In this document: piece after piece, positions 18,043-26,969 of the stretch | Position numbering within the stretch: the first letter of the stretch is position 1 | How the letters are laid out: each line of letters begins with the position of its first letter | Assembly (NCBI RefSeq): GCF_016773205.1 | Contig: NZ_JAETWB010000002.1 | Location: 310,001-374,000 of the forward strand | From: Belnapia arida | GTDB lineage: Bacteria; Pseudomonadota; Alphaproteobacteria; Acetobacterales; Acetobacteraceae | DNA: 64,000 nt | Direction: 5' to 3' | Notes under the pieces: model-generated | What the model saw: the letters and a program-made list of their open reading frames with translations, nothing else | Databases searched by the model: none | What the model was told of the DNA's origin: nothing | Translations under genes and position numbers: made by a program

Positions 18043-20364
18043 ATGGACGATGGGCACAAGGGCAGCCTGCCTCCCATTTCGCTGGCGGATGTGCGCACCG
18101 CGCGAGTGACGCCGGAGGAGGCGCTGGCGCTGCATGCCGAAGGGCGGCCCGGCAAGCTGGAGATCCGCCTCACCAAGCCGCTGATCACGGCGCGCGACCT
18201 CAGCCTGGCCTACAGCCCGGGCGTGGCAGAGCCCTGCCTGCACATCCACCGCGACCCGGCGCTGGCCTACGACTACACCTCGAAGGGCAATTTCGTCGCC
18301 GTCGTCTCCAACGGCACGGCGGTGCTGGGCCTCGGCAATCTCGGCGCGCTGGCCTCGAAGCCGGTGATGGAAGGCAAGGTCGCGCTCTTCAAGCGCTTCG
18401 CCGATGTGGACGGCATCGACCTCTGCGTCGATACCGAGGAGGTGGATGCCTTCGTCGACGCCGTGAAGCATCTCGGCCCCTCCTTCGGCGGGATCAACCT
18501 CGAGGACATCAAGGCGCCGGAATGCTTCGTCATCGAGCAGCGGCTGCGCGAGGTGATGGACATCCCTGTCTTCCATGACGACCAGCACGGCACCGCCATC
18601 GTCGCCGCCGCCGGCCTGCTGAACGCCGTCCACCTGACGGGGCGGGAGCTGCGCGACATCACCATCGTCATCAACGGCGCCGGCGCGGCGGCGATCGCCT
18701 GTGCCGAGCTGATGAAGGCGATGGGCGTCACGCCGCGCAACGTCATCCTCTGCGACACCAAAGGCGTGGTCTATCGCGGCCGCACGGAAGGCATGAACCA
18801 GTGGAAGTCGGCCCATGCGGTCGAGACCCCGAAGCGTACCCTGGCCCAGGCGATGGAGGGGGCAGACTGCTTCTTCGGCCTCTCGGTCAAGGGCGCGGTG
18901 ACGCCCGAGATGCTGCGCAGCATGGCCGACAAGCCGATCGTCTTCGCCATGGCGAACCCGGACCCGGAGATCACGCCGGAGGAGGCGAAGGCGGTGCGGC
19001 CAGACTGCATCATCGCCACGGGCCGCAGCGACTATCCAAACCAGGTGAACAATGTCCTCGGCTTCCCCTTCATCTTCCGCGGCGCGCTGGATGTGCGGGC
19101 GAGCACCATCAACGATTCGATGAAGGTCGCCGCCGCGCAGGCGCTGGCGATGCTGGCGCGGGAGGACGTGCCGGAGGAGGTGAACACCGCCGGCGGCGGC
19201 CCAGGCAAGTCGCTGCGCTTCGGGCCGGACTACATCATCCCCAACGCATTCGACCCGCGGCTGATCTCGCGCGTGCCGGTCGCCGTCGCCCGTGCGGCGA
19301 TGGAGAGCGGCGTGGCGCGGAAGCCGCTCACCGACCTCACGCGCTATGCCCGCACGCTGGCCGGGCGGCTGGATGCGACGGCGAATGCGATGGAGCTCAT
19401 CACCGAGCGGGTGCGCGCCAATCCGCGCACCGTCGTCTTCGCCGAGGGCGAGGAGGAGAAGGTGGTGCGCGCCGCGCTCGCCTTCCACAACGCCGGCTAC
19501 GGCACGCCGGTGCTGGTGGGGCGGGAGGACCGCATTGCCGCCGTGCTGCGGACGCTCGGCGTGCAGCTGCCGCCCGGCATCACCATCCGCAACGCGCGGA
19601 ACTCCGACAGCAACCGGCGCTACGCCGAGTTCCTCTATGCGCGGCGGCAGCGCGAGGGCTTCCTGTTCCGCGACTGCCAGCGCCTCGTCAACCAGGACCG
19701 CAACGTCTTCGCCGCCTGCATGCTGGCGCTCGGCGATGCGGATGCCGTGGTGACGGGGGTAACGCGGAGCTATGCGGTGGCGTTGGAGGGCATCTCGGCC
19801 GCCATCGACCCGGCGCCGGGGGAGGTCACCTTCGGCCTGACGCTGATGCTGGCACGCGTCTCGGGCACCGTCTTCGTCGCCGACACCGCGATCAACGAGC
19901 GGCCGGACGCGGCGACGCTGGCCGAGATCGCGGTGCAGTCGGCGGCTGCCGCGCGGCGGCTTGGGCATGAGCCGCGCGTCGCCTTCCTCTCCTTCTCGAC
20001 CTTCGGCGACCCGAAGGGGCATATCCCGGGGAGTCTCCGCGAAGCGGTGCGGCTGCTCGACGAGCGGAAGGTCGACTTCGAGTATGATGGCGAGATGGCG
20101 GCCGACGTGGCGCTCGACCCGGTGCTGCGCGCGCATCTCTATCCCTTCTGCCGCCTGACGGGCCCGGCCAATGTGCTGGTGATGCCGGGGCTGCACGCCG
20201 CGCATATCCTCACCAAGGCTGTCCCCCGCCTGACCAGCGCCACGACCATCGGCCCGCTGCTGATGGGCATGTCGCGCCCGGTGCAGATCGTGCCGATGGA
20301 TGCGAGCGTCACCCAGCTGCTCGACATGGCCTGCCTCGCCGCCCATGCCGCGATCAACCGGTGA
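18043..20364 (+). CDS. maeB: NADP-dependent malic enzyme, MaeB type
   Basis: A 773-residue two-part malic enzyme. The N-terminal part (about 1-430) is the catalytic unit: AYSPGVAEPCLHIH, KPVMEGKVALFKRF and the metal-binding PVFHDDQHGTAIV, followed by a Rossmann segment INGAGAAAIACAELM. The C-terminal part (about 440-770) resembles phosphotransacetylase and is thought to be regulatory, binding acetyl-CoA. It converts malate to pyruvate, CO2 and NADPH. The ATG at 18043 fits the usual N-terminus; the frame runs far upstream only as the antisense shadow of mutS. Its TGA overlaps the GTG of the next gene by four bases. Confidence 0.95.
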   Translation: MDDGHKGSLPPISLADVRTARVTPEEALALHAEGRPGKLEIRLTKPLITARDLSLAYSPGVAEPCLHIHRDPALAYDYTSKGNFVAVVSNGTAVLGLGNLGALASKPVMEGKVALFKRFADVDGIDLCVDTEEVDAFVDAVKHLGPSFGGINLEDIKAPECFVIEQRLREVMDIPVFHDDQHGTAIVAAAGLLNAVHLTGRELRDITIVINGAGAAAIACAELMKAMGVTPRNVILCDTKGVVYRGRTEGMNQWKSAHAVETPKRTLAQAMEGADCFFGLSVKGAVTPEMLRSMADKPIVFAMANPDPEITPEEAKAVRPDCIIATGRSDYPNQVNNVLGFPFIFRGALDVRASTINDSMKVAAAQALAMLAREDVPEEVNTAGGGPGKSLRFGPDYIIPNAFDPRLISRVPVAVARAAMESGVARKPLTDLTRYARTLAGRLDATANAMELITERVRANPRTVVFAEGEEEKVVRAALAFHNAGYGTPVLVGREDRIAAVLRTLGVQLPPGITIRNARNSDSNRRYAEFLYARRQREGFLFRDCQRLVNQDRNVFAACMLALGDADAVVTGVTRSYAVALEGISAAIDPAPGEVTFGLTLMLARVSGTVFVADTAINERPDAATLAEIAVQSAAAARRLGHEPRVAFLSFSTFGDPKGHIPGSLREAVRLLDERKVDFEYDGEMAADVALDPVLRAHLYPFCRLTGPANVLVMPGLHAAHILTKAVPRLTSATTIGPLLMGMSRPVQIVPMDASVTQLLDMACLAAHAAINR

Positions 20365-20801
20365 CGCTCTTCACCATCGGCTATGAGGAGACGGTGCCGG
20401 CGCGGCTGATCGAGACGCTGCGCGGCGCCGGCATCACCACCCTGGTCGATGTGCGGGCGCTGGCGAACAGCCGAAAGCCGGGCTTCGCCAAGACCGCGCT
20501 CTCCGCCGCGCTGGCGGAGGCGGGCATCGGCTACCGGCATGTGAAGGCGCTCGGCACCCCGGCCGAGGGGCGGGCGGCGGTACGCGCCGGGCGGCCGGGG
20601 GAGATGCGGCGGATCTTCGGCGCGCATCTGGCGGGCGTGGAGGCGCAGGCGGCGCTGGCCGCGCTGGCGGACCAGGCAGGACGTGAAACGGTCTGCCTGC
20701 TATGCCTGGAAGCCGATCCGGCCCGTTGTCACCGGGCCCTGGTCGCGGAGGCGGTCGCCGCCACGGCCGGGGTGTCCGTCACGCATCTCTATTCGGCCTG
20801 A
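20361..20801 (+). CDS. DUF488 domain protein
   Basis: A 146-residue protein that starts with a GTG overlapping the maeB stop, so it is probably translationally coupled. It has the two DUF488 signatures: TLVDVRALANSRKPGFAK near the N-terminus and CLLCLEADPARCHRALVAE near residue 120. The conserved cysteines, arginine and histidine suggest a binding or catalytic site, but the function of the family is not established. The link to malic enzyme may be only positional. Confidence 0.85.
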   Translation: MTLFTIGYEETVPARLIETLRGAGITTLVDVRALANSRKPGFAKTALSAALAEAGIGYRHVKALGTPAEGRAAVRAGRPGEMRRIFGAHLAGVEAQAALAALADQAGRETVCLLCLEADPARCHRALVAEAVAATAGVSVTHLYSA

Positions 20802-20815
20802 AGAAGGACCCACCG

Positions 20816-21109
20816 ATGTCGCTCTGCCTCGTCCTGCATGACCTCGGCGCCGCCCCGGCCTCGGCCGAGAAGGTGTTCTTCGAGGCAATCTTCGAGATCG
20901 CGCCGGAGCACTGGCCGATCACGCCACGGGCGGTGCTGGTCGCCACCGGCGTCTCCCCCGCCTATCTCCGCGACCACCTGCTACGGGCGCTGAAGAAGGA
21001 GGATGCGCCGGATGTCGTGCTGACCATCACCCGCGTCCCGGTGGATGCGGCCTGGCACAACCTCTCGCCCGAAGGCGAAGCCTGGCTGCGCGACATGCTG
21101 GAGGAGTAA
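20816..21109 (+). CDS. Small hypothetical protein
   Basis: A 97-residue soluble protein starting at an ATG behind AGAAGGACC, 14 bases after the DUF488 stop, and so probably the third gene of the maeB unit. It is mildly acidic with alternating hydrophobic and charged stretches (VFFEAIFEIAPEHWPITPRA; YLRDHLLRALKKEDAPDVVL). I recognise no family and no catalytic motif. Confidence 0.65.
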   Translation: MSLCLVLHDLGAAPASAEKVFFEAIFEIAPEHWPITPRAVLVATGVSPAYLRDHLLRALKKEDAPDVVLTITRVPVDAAWHNLSPEGEAWLRDMLEE

Positions 21110-21119
21110 GGGCCCCCGC

Positions 21120-21200
21120 TTACGCCCGGCCCCGCATGTATCGCCGCTCCGGCCGGTAGGTGAGCCAATGACGGAGACGGGTGAACAAGGTCTGGAACAT
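21120..21200 (-). CDS. Possible 26-residue basic micro-ORF
   Basis: An ATG at 21200 opens a 26-codon frame ending in TAA at 21120. It begins MFQTLFTRLRHWLTY and then has a basic RPERRYMRGR tail: an aromatic amphipathic start followed by arginines, reminiscent of the tiny DUF1127-like proteins common in alphaproteobacteria, although too short for a family call. There is no strong Shine-Dalgarno sequence. It converges on the preceding small gene with ten bases between stops. Confidence 0.3.
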   Translation of the reverse strand: MFQTLFTRLRHWLTYRPERRYMRGRA

Positions 21201-21358
21201 GACCGATGATCCGGCGAGCTTGTGTTCAGCGAGGGGCGATGGGGTTCACCTATCGTAAGGAAACGGGTCCATCGCTGAAGACACAATCACACGAATGTGT
21301 TTCGCGTTCCTTTCCTGAGGCGCGGTTGTGACCTTTTGGGACGGCTTCGAGACGAAGC

Positions 21359-22549
21359 TCAGCCGAGTGCGGCTGCGATCCTAGCCGCCAGCCGCGCGGC
21401 CACTTCCGCCTTCGCCATCTCCGGCCAGTCCTCGACGCCCGAATCGGTGACGAGGTGGATGCGGTTGGCATCGCCGCCCATGACATCGCCGGAGACATCG
21501 TTGGCGAGGATCCAATCGCAGCCCTTCCGCGCCCGCTTGGCGATGGCGTGCTCCACCACCTGCTCGGTCTCGGCGGCGAAGCCGATGACGAGGCTGGGCC
21601 GGCGGGCATGGCGGGAGATGGTGGCCAGGATGTCGGGATTCAGCGCCATGGTGAGGGAGGGAGCCTCGGCCCCAGGTTCCTTCTTCAGCTTCTGCGTCGC
21701 CTCCCGCGCCACGCGCCAGTCGGCGACGGCGGCGGCCATGACCGCGATGTCGGCGGGCAGGGCGGCCTCGCAGGCGGCGAGCATCTCGCGGGCGGTCTCG
21801 ACATGCAGCGTCGTGACGCCGGGCGGGTCGGGCAGCGTCACCGGCCCGGCGACGAGGGTGACGCGGGCGCCGAGCCTGGCCAGTGCCGCCGCGATCGCAT
21901 GGCCCTGCTTGCCGCTGCTGCGGTTGGCGATGTAGCGGACCGGGTCGATCGGCTCATGCGTCGGGCCGGAGGTGACGAGGGCGTGGCGACCGGCGAGCGG
22001 CCCGGCCTCCGGTGCCAGGATCGCCTCCATGGCGGCGTGGATCTCGGCCGGCTCGGCAAGGCGGCCGGGGCCGCTCTCGGGCTCGGCCATGGCGCCCACC
22101 CCCGGGCCGACGACGCGGACGCCTCGGCCCGTCAGCGCCGCCATGTTGGCGCGGGTCGCCGGGTGCTCCCACATCGCCGTGTTCATGGCCGGCGCCACCA
22201 GCACCGGGGCACGGGTCGCCAGCAGGATCGTGCCCGCCAGGTCGTCGGCCAGGCCCTGCGCCATCCTCGCCAGCATGTTGGCCGAGGCGGGGGCGACAAC
22301 GACGAGGTCGGGCAGGCGGGCGAGGCGGATATGGCCGATCTCCGCCTCCGCCGCCCAGAGGTCGTCATGCACGCGCTGCCCGGTGATGCCGGCCAGCGCC
22401 TCCCGCGTCACGAAGCGCGCCCCGCCCGCGGTCAGCACGCCGGTGACGGCGGCGCCGGACTTGCGCAGCAGGCGCGTCAGCTCCAGCACCTTGTAGGCGC
22501 TGATGCTGCCGGAGACGATCAGCAGGATCCGGCGGTCGGCGAGGCGCAT
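21359..22549 (-). CDS. coaBC: CoaBC, phosphopantothenoylcysteine synthetase/decarboxylase
   Basis: A 396-residue bifunctional enzyme. The N-terminal flavoprotein decarboxylase (about 1-185) has GSISAYKVLELTRLLRKSG, the active-site histidine region IGHIRLAR and the PAMNTAMWEHPAT motif. The C-terminal synthetase (about 190-396) begins VTSGPTHEPIDPVRYIANRS. It makes 4'-phosphopantetheine from phosphopantothenate and cysteine, a step in CoA synthesis. The loop where E. coli CoaC has its proton-donor cysteine reads GAMAEPESGPGRL here, without a cysteine. It abuts the TauD-like gene upstream (one base between), so the two probably share a transcript. Confidence 0.93.
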   Translation of the reverse strand: MRLADRRILLIVSGSISAYKVLELTRLLRKSGAAVTGVLTAGGARFVTREALAGITGQRVHDDLWAAEAEIGHIRLARLPDLVVVAPASANMLARMAQGLADDLAGTILLATRAPVLVAPAMNTAMWEHPATRANMAALTGRGVRVVGPGVGAMAEPESGPGRLAEPAEIHAAMEAILAPEAGPLAGRHALVTSGPTHEPIDPVRYIANRSSGKQGHAIAAALARLGARVTLVAGPVTLPDPPGVTTLHVETAREMLAACEAALPADIAVMAAAVADWRVAREATQKLKKEPGAEAPSLTMALNPDILATISRHARRPSLVIGFAAETEQVVEHAIAKRARKGCDWILANDVSGDVMGGDANRIHLVTDSGVEDWPEMAKAEVAARLAARIAAALG

Positions 22550-22550
22550 G

Positions 22551-23429
22551 TCAGACAGGACGCTCGCCCTTGATGGTGACGCGGTTGCCGTAGCGGCGGT
22601 GCGGCCAGTAGTCCCACATCGCCCGGTGCTGGGCGCAGCGGTTGTCCCAGAAAGCGACGGAGTTGGGCCGCCAGCGGAAGCGGCACTGGAACAGCGGGTT
22701 TTCCATATGCTCGTAGAGATAGCGGAGGATGCCGTCGCTTTCGTCGCGGGGGATGCCCAGGATGCGGGCGGTGAAGCCGCGATTCACGTAGAGCGCCTTC
22801 TTGCCCGTCACCGGATGGGTGCGGATGACCGGGTGTTCCGCCCGCGGATAGCTCGCCTTGTCGGCCACGCCGTCCTTGGCGAACATGCCGCGATAGACCG
22901 GCTCACCGTCATGCAGGGCGGTGAGGCCCTCGAGATAGGCCTTCATCCGATCCGACAGCGCGTCATAGGCGGCATACATGCTGGCGAAGAGCGTGTCGCC
23001 GCCATTGGGCGGGCATTCCTTGATGTAGAGGATGGAGCCCAGCGGCGGCTCCTCGTCGCAGGAGACGTCGGAATGCCAGCCCTCGCCATTGGCGCGGACG
23101 GAATTGGCATCGGCCTTGATGACCATCAGCTCCGGGTGGCTCGGCTCGTGCGGCGCGGCGGGATGGAGGTGTAGCGGGCCGAATTGCCGGCCGAAATCGA
23201 GGTGCTGCTCCTGCGTCATCGTCTGCTCGCGGAAGAAGATGACGAGGTGTTCCGCGAGCGCCCGCTTGATCTCCTCCATCTGGCGCGGGGCGATGGGGCG
23301 GCCGAGATCGACGCCTTCGATCTCGGCGCCGATCACGGGCGTCAACCGGTCGAGGCGGATGGTTTCGTAGGGCTCGCCCGCATTGCTGAGATGGCGGATG
23401 CGGGGGCCGTCCAGGGCGTTGAGGGCCAT
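22551..23429 (-). CDS. TauD/TfdA family Fe(II)/2-oxoglutarate dioxygenase
   Basis: A 292-residue protein with the TauD fold. The iron ligands are visible as the His-x-Asp of GWHSDVSCDEEPPLGSILY (about residue 110) and the distal His of WDNRCAQHRAMWDYWP (about residue 268), with the 2-oxoglutarate-binding Arg about ten residues later (PHRRYGNRV). Family members hydroxylate taurine, alkyl sulfates, 2,4-D and other small acids, using 2-oxoglutarate and O2. Sulfonate or sulfate-ester use is a fair guess but the substrate cannot be fixed. No sulfonate transporter is adjacent; coaBC follows directly. Confidence 0.88.
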   Translation of the reverse strand: MALNALDGPRIRHLSNAGEPYETIRLDRLTPVIGAEIEGVDLGRPIAPRQMEEIKRALAEHLVIFFREQTMTQEQHLDFGRQFGPLHLHPAAPHEPSHPELMVIKADANSVRANGEGWHSDVSCDEEPPLGSILYIKECPPNGGDTLFASMYAAYDALSDRMKAYLEGLTALHDGEPVYRGMFAKDGVADKASYPRAEHPVIRTHPVTGKKALYVNRGFTARILGIPRDESDGILRYLYEHMENPLFQCRFRWRPNSVAFWDNRCAQHRAMWDYWPHRRYGNRVTIKGERPV

Positions 23430-23499
23430 GTTCTCGTTCCTTGGCGGGCCGTGTGGCCGGGGAGGCTAGCCCCCCGCGCTGCCGCCCGCCAAGTCCCGG

Positions 23500-23859
23500 C
23501 TAGTCCTTGGCCGCCGCCTGGCGGATCGCGGCGGCCAGCGCCTCCGGCTGGAAGGGTTTTGCCAGGAAGATCTCTCGCCGCTGCATCCGGCCGCGCATCT
23601 CCTCGGACGGCGCGCCGCTGATCAGGATGACGCCGACCTCCGGGTGCCTGGCCCGCGCCACCTCGGCCAGGTCGAAGCCGCTCAGCCCGCCGCCGAGGCG
23701 GATATCGGTCACCAGTACGTCCGGCACCTGGCCGGCCCCCAGCAGGATCAGCGCGTCCTCGGCATTGGCGAGGCCCTGCACGTCGATACCGTCCTCGGCC
23801 AACCGGTCGGAAAGTACCATGCGCAACAGCGCATCATCCTCGATCAGCAGAACCCGCAT
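23500..23859 (-). CDS. Single-domain response regulator
   Basis: A 119-residue stand-alone receiver domain without an output domain. It has the acidic pair in IEDDALLRM, the phosphoacceptor Asp in DVLVTDIRLGG, a Ser in LISGAPS and the Lys in FLAKPFQPEAL. Such proteins relay phosphate in phosphorelays or bind partners directly. ATG at 23859 is chosen because GGACGGAGGCG precedes it. The nearest kinase in the window is the HWE kinase at 27.7 kb; lone receivers are often paired with HWE kinases, but they are not adjacent here. Confidence 0.9.
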   Translation of the reverse strand: MRVLLIEDDALLRMVLSDRLAEDGIDVQGLANAEDALILLGAGQVPDVLVTDIRLGGGLSGFDLAEVARARHPEVGVILISGAPSEEMRGRMQRREIFLAKPFQPEALAAAIRQAAAKD

Positions 23860-24009
23860 CGCCTCCGTCCTGTACAATAGTCCAGCCGCATGACAACGGT
23901 TGAGCGGCCCCGGGGATCAGCCAGGCCACAACGGGCCGGTTCATTCCGTCCGTTCAGAGCATGCATGGCGCTCCGGCGGCGTTTCGTCCTGTCACGAAAA
24001 GGAGGGTGG

Positions 24010-25665
24010 ATGACGGCGGGTAAGGCTTGGCTCGGGGCGTCGCTCGCCGCGCTGGCGGGGGCGGCGGTGGTGCTGGCGGTCTTCGGCCTCGGCCCGCTCA
24101 ATCCGCATAACCAGGGCTGGCTGCTGGCCGGGCCGCTGGGGCCCGACCCAGTGCAGCTCTGGCTGGGCTGGAGCTACTTCCGCGCGGCGCCTTGGCTGCT
24201 GCCGCCGGGTGCCAATCCGGATTACGGGATGGAACTCGGCACGGCGATCTATTTCGCCGATGCCATCCCGCTGCTCGCCCTGGTGCTGAAGGCGCTGCGG
24301 GGAGTGGTGGAGGTACCGCAATATGTCGGGCCCTGGCTGCTGGCCTGCGGGATCTTGCAGGGAGTGCTCGGCTGGCGGCTGGTCGGCCTTGCCACGCGGA
24401 ACATGCTGGCGCGGGTCTGCGGCGCGGGGCTGCTGGCCTTGCAGCCGATGCTGATCAACCGGATGGCAGGACATACCCCGCTCGCCGGGCAATGGCTGCT
24501 GCTCGCGGCGCTGCTGCTGGCGCTGGGGCGAGGGCAGGGGGCGTGGCACGCCCTGCGCTGGGCGGCGCTGCTGGCGGTGACGGCGCTGATCCACTCCTAT
24601 CTCATCGCCATGGCGATGCCGCTCTGGGCGGCGGACTGGCTGCGGCGGGCCTGGCTGGCGCGCGGCCGCGTGCTGGTCGCCGAGGCGGCGGGCGTGCCGC
24701 TGGCGGTGGCGGGGGCGCTCTGGACGGGCGGCTTCTTCCTGCTGCGCGGCGGCTACGACAGCGGGCCGGGAAGCGGGGCCGGCGGCTACGGCACCTGGAA
24801 TTTCGACCTGCTGGCCTATGCCGATGGCGGGCTCTGGTCCGGCCTGCTGCCGGACCTGCCCGACCCTGGCCATTGGGAGGCGGGGAGCAGCTATCTCGGC
24901 CTCGGCGGGTTGCTGCTGCTGGCGGCGGGGCTGGCAGCGCTGCTGCGCCGGCCCGTGGGGCTGCCGCGTCGGCTCTGGCCGCTGGCCGCGGCGCTGCTGG
25001 CGCTGCTTGCTTTCGCCATCACCCCGCATGTGACGGTGGGCGGCACGGGAGGGGTGCTCTTCGCCCTGCCCGACCGGGCGATGGCCGTTGCCGGGATGCT
25101 GCGCAACGCGGAGCGGATGGTCTGGCCGCTCTCCTATGCATTGATGCTCGGCGCCATCGCCCTGGTGGCGCGGGCCTGGGGCGGCCGGCGCACGGGCTGG
25201 CTGCTGCTCGGCCTGCTGGCGCTGCAATGGGTGGATCTGCAGCCGGGGCTGGAGCGGCGGCATTCCTTTGTCGCCGGGGCGCCGGCGGGGGTCCCGCCGC
25301 GGCTCTTCGACCCGTTCTGGGCCGAGGCGGCGGGTGCCTATGCGCAGGTGAGGGCGGTGCCGGCCGTCAATATGGGCGAGGGCTGGGAGTCCATCGCCCG
25401 CTTCGCCGCGCAGGGGGGGATGCCGACGGATTCCGTCTACATGGCCCGGGTGGACGAGGGCCGGGCCGCGGCGCTGCGCGCCAAGGTGGCGGAGATCCTC
25501 CGCTCCGGCGCCTATGAGCCGGGGACGCTCTACATCCTGCGCGATGCGGAGAGCCTGGCGCTGGCCGAGGCCTCGCACGACCCGGCGCGGGATGCGATCC
25601 TCACTGCGGATGGCTACCGGGTGCTGGCGCCCGGCTGGCGGGCGAGGCCGCTCGCCAGGCGCTGA
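24010..25665 (+). CDS. DUF6311-like polytopic membrane protein
   Basis: A 551-residue membrane protein with about ten hydrophobic segments and a soluble C-terminal tail of about 100 residues. The N-terminal half (GPDPVQLWLGWSYFRAAPWLLPPGANPDYGMELGTAIYFADAIPLLAL, quoted in parts: LGWSYFRAAPW, PPGANPDYGMELG, FADAIPLLAL) resembles DUF6311, which looks like GT-C-type glycosyltransferases. ATG at 24010 follows AAGGAGGGTGG. The function is not established; a lipid-linked sugar transferase role is plausible from the fold. It is followed 18 bases later by an SDR gene. Confidence 0.75.
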   Translation: MTAGKAWLGASLAALAGAAVVLAVFGLGPLNPHNQGWLLAGPLGPDPVQLWLGWSYFRAAPWLLPPGANPDYGMELGTAIYFADAIPLLALVLKALRGVVEVPQYVGPWLLACGILQGVLGWRLVGLATRNMLARVCGAGLLALQPMLINRMAGHTPLAGQWLLLAALLLALGRGQGAWHALRWAALLAVTALIHSYLIAMAMPLWAADWLRRAWLARGRVLVAEAAGVPLAVAGALWTGGFFLLRGGYDSGPGSGAGGYGTWNFDLLAYADGGLWSGLLPDLPDPGHWEAGSSYLGLGGLLLLAAGLAALLRRPVGLPRRLWPLAAALLALLAFAITPHVTVGGTGGVLFALPDRAMAVAGMLRNAERMVWPLSYALMLGAIALVARAWGGRRTGWLLLGLLALQWVDLQPGLERRHSFVAGAPAGVPPRLFDPFWAEAAGAYAQVRAVPAVNMGEGWESIARFAAQGGMPTDSVYMARVDEGRAAALRAKVAEILRSGAYEPGTLYILRDAESLALAEASHDPARDAILTADGYRVLAPGWRARPLARR

Positions 25666-25683
25666 AGCGCGGGGAGGATGGAC

Positions 25684-26442
25684 ATGGACGTGAAGGGGAT
25701 TGCGGCGCTTGTCACCGGCGGCGGCTCCGGCCTCGGCGCGGCGACGGCCGAGGCGCTGGCCGCGGCCGGCGCCCACGTCGTGGTGATGGACCTGAAGCAG
25801 GAGGCGGCAGAGGCGGTCGCCGCCCGTATCGGCGGGGTGGCCGCGGCCGGCGACGTGGCCGATGAGGCGGCGATGGCAGCGGCGGTGGAGGCTGCCGCGG
25901 CGCTCGGGCCGCTGCGCCTTGCCGTGAGCTGCGCAGGCATCGCCCCGGCGGCGCGGGTCTCCGGGCGGCAGGGGCCGCATCCGCTCGGCCTGTTCGAGCA
26001 AGTGGTGCGGGTGAACCTCACCGGCACCTTCAACCTGCTGCGCCTGGCCTCGGCGCGGATGGCCTCGCTCGATCCGCTGCCGACGGGGGAGCGCGGCCTC
26101 GTCGTCAACACCGCCTCGATCGCTGCCTATGAGGGGCAGATCGGCCAGTGCGCCTATGCGGCGAGCAAGGCGGGGGTCGTCGGCCTTACCCTGCCGGCGG
26201 CGCGGGAACTGGCGCGCTTCGGCATCCGGGTGATGACCATCGCGCCGGGGCTGATCGAGACGCCGATGCTGGCGGGCATGCCAGAGGAGGCGCGGGAGGC
26301 GCTGGGGCGGCTGCCGCTCTTCCCCAACCGGCTGGGCCGGCCTGAGGAGGTGGCGGCGCTGGTTCTCGCCATCGCCGCCAACCCGCTGCTGAACGGCGAG
26401 ACGATCCGGCTGGACGGGGCGCTGCGGCTGACCCCGTCGTAG
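25684..26442 (+). CDS. SDR family dehydrogenase, HSD10-like
   Basis: A 252-residue short-chain dehydrogenase. It has the cofactor loop TGGGSGLGAATAEAL, the catalytic Ser in NTASIAAYEGQIGQ, the YxxxK motif in YAASKAG and the family segment APGLIETPML. Overall pattern and length match 3-hydroxyacyl-CoA dehydrogenase type 2 (HSD10-like) enzymes, which oxidise 3-hydroxyacyl-CoA with NAD+. I prefer the ATG at 25684, which sits six bases after GGAGG, over one two codons earlier. Placement behind the DUF6311 gene suggests co-transcription, without an evident shared function. Confidence 0.88.
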   Translation: MDVKGIAALVTGGGSGLGAATAEALAAAGAHVVVMDLKQEAAEAVAARIGGVAAAGDVADEAAMAAAVEAAAALGPLRLAVSCAGIAPAARVSGRQGPHPLGLFEQVVRVNLTGTFNLLRLASARMASLDPLPTGERGLVVNTASIAAYEGQIGQCAYAASKAGVVGLTLPAARELARFGIRVMTIAPGLIETPMLAGMPEEAREALGRLPLFPNRLGRPEEVAALVLAIAANPLLNGETIRLDGALRLTPS

Positions 26443-26456
26443 TCAGCCGCCTCGGA

Positions 26457-26633
26457 TCAAGCCCTGGCGCTGTAGGCCGGGGCAGGGATGTGCTGGAGCG
26501 GCGGCAGGGTCGAGCCTGGGCGGCGCCAGGCCGGTGCCTCGGCATTGTCGCGCCATTGCGGGGCGCCGAAGCTGTTCTCGGCGCAACCGGGCAAGGCGGC
26601 AGCCAGCAGAAAGGCCAGGACCCAATAGCGCAT
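26457..26633 (-). CDS. Tiny predicted lipoprotein
   Basis: A 58-residue protein with a short signal sequence (MRYWVLAFLLAAALPGC) ending in the lipobox LPGC, followed by about 40 polar residues rich in Pro and Ala. It should be a lipid-anchored protein of the periplasmic face. There is no recognisable domain. It converges on the SDR gene with 14 bases between, and is divergent from a second tiny lipoprotein across 165 bases. Confidence 0.65.
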   Translation of the reverse strand: MRYWVLAFLLAAALPGCAENSFGAPQWRDNAEAPAWRRPGSTLPPLQHIPAPAYSARA

Positions 26634-26798
26634 GGCAGCATCCCTGTCAGAGCATTGCAGCCACCCTGACATACCAGCCGGCCGGCTGTCGCTCCCGATT
26701 CGTCGCACGAAGTTTTTTCCGGACCGTAACGCACGGCTGGCGGAACCAAATCGGGCGCGCCGCGTAGGGACGCCGCTTCATGGCCGAAGGAGGACCCG

Positions 26799-26918
26799 AT
26801 GCGCCAAGCCGTCCTGTTGATCCTAGCCGCCGTCAGCCTTGCCGGCTGCCTCAGCTTCAGCAGCAGCAACCCGAACCCGCCGCCGGCCGGCACGGTAGTC
26901 GTGCCCAGCCGCTACTAG
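26799..26918 (+). CDS. Tiny predicted lipoprotein, 39 residues
   Basis: A short gene with a strong ribosome-binding site (GAAGGAGGAC) five bases before the ATG. The 39-residue product has the signal MRQAVLLILAAVSLAGC with lipobox LAGC, then a short Ser/Asn/Pro tail ending VVVPSRY. After processing only about 23 residues would remain. It resembles entericidin-size lipoproteins in scale only; no family is claimed. Confidence 0.6.
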   Translation: MRQAVLLILAAVSLAGCLSFSSSNPNPPPAGTVVVPSRY

Positions 26919-26969
26919 GGTGGCCTCCGTTCGCACCGGCTTGCGGACCTCGCCGTAGCGCGTGGCCTG

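Noticed and set aside
21221-21285. Inverted repeat around TTCAGCGA/TCGCTGAA as a mobile-element end
   Set aside because: Arms are only eight bases with no target duplication or transposase; more likely a weak hairpin between converging genes.
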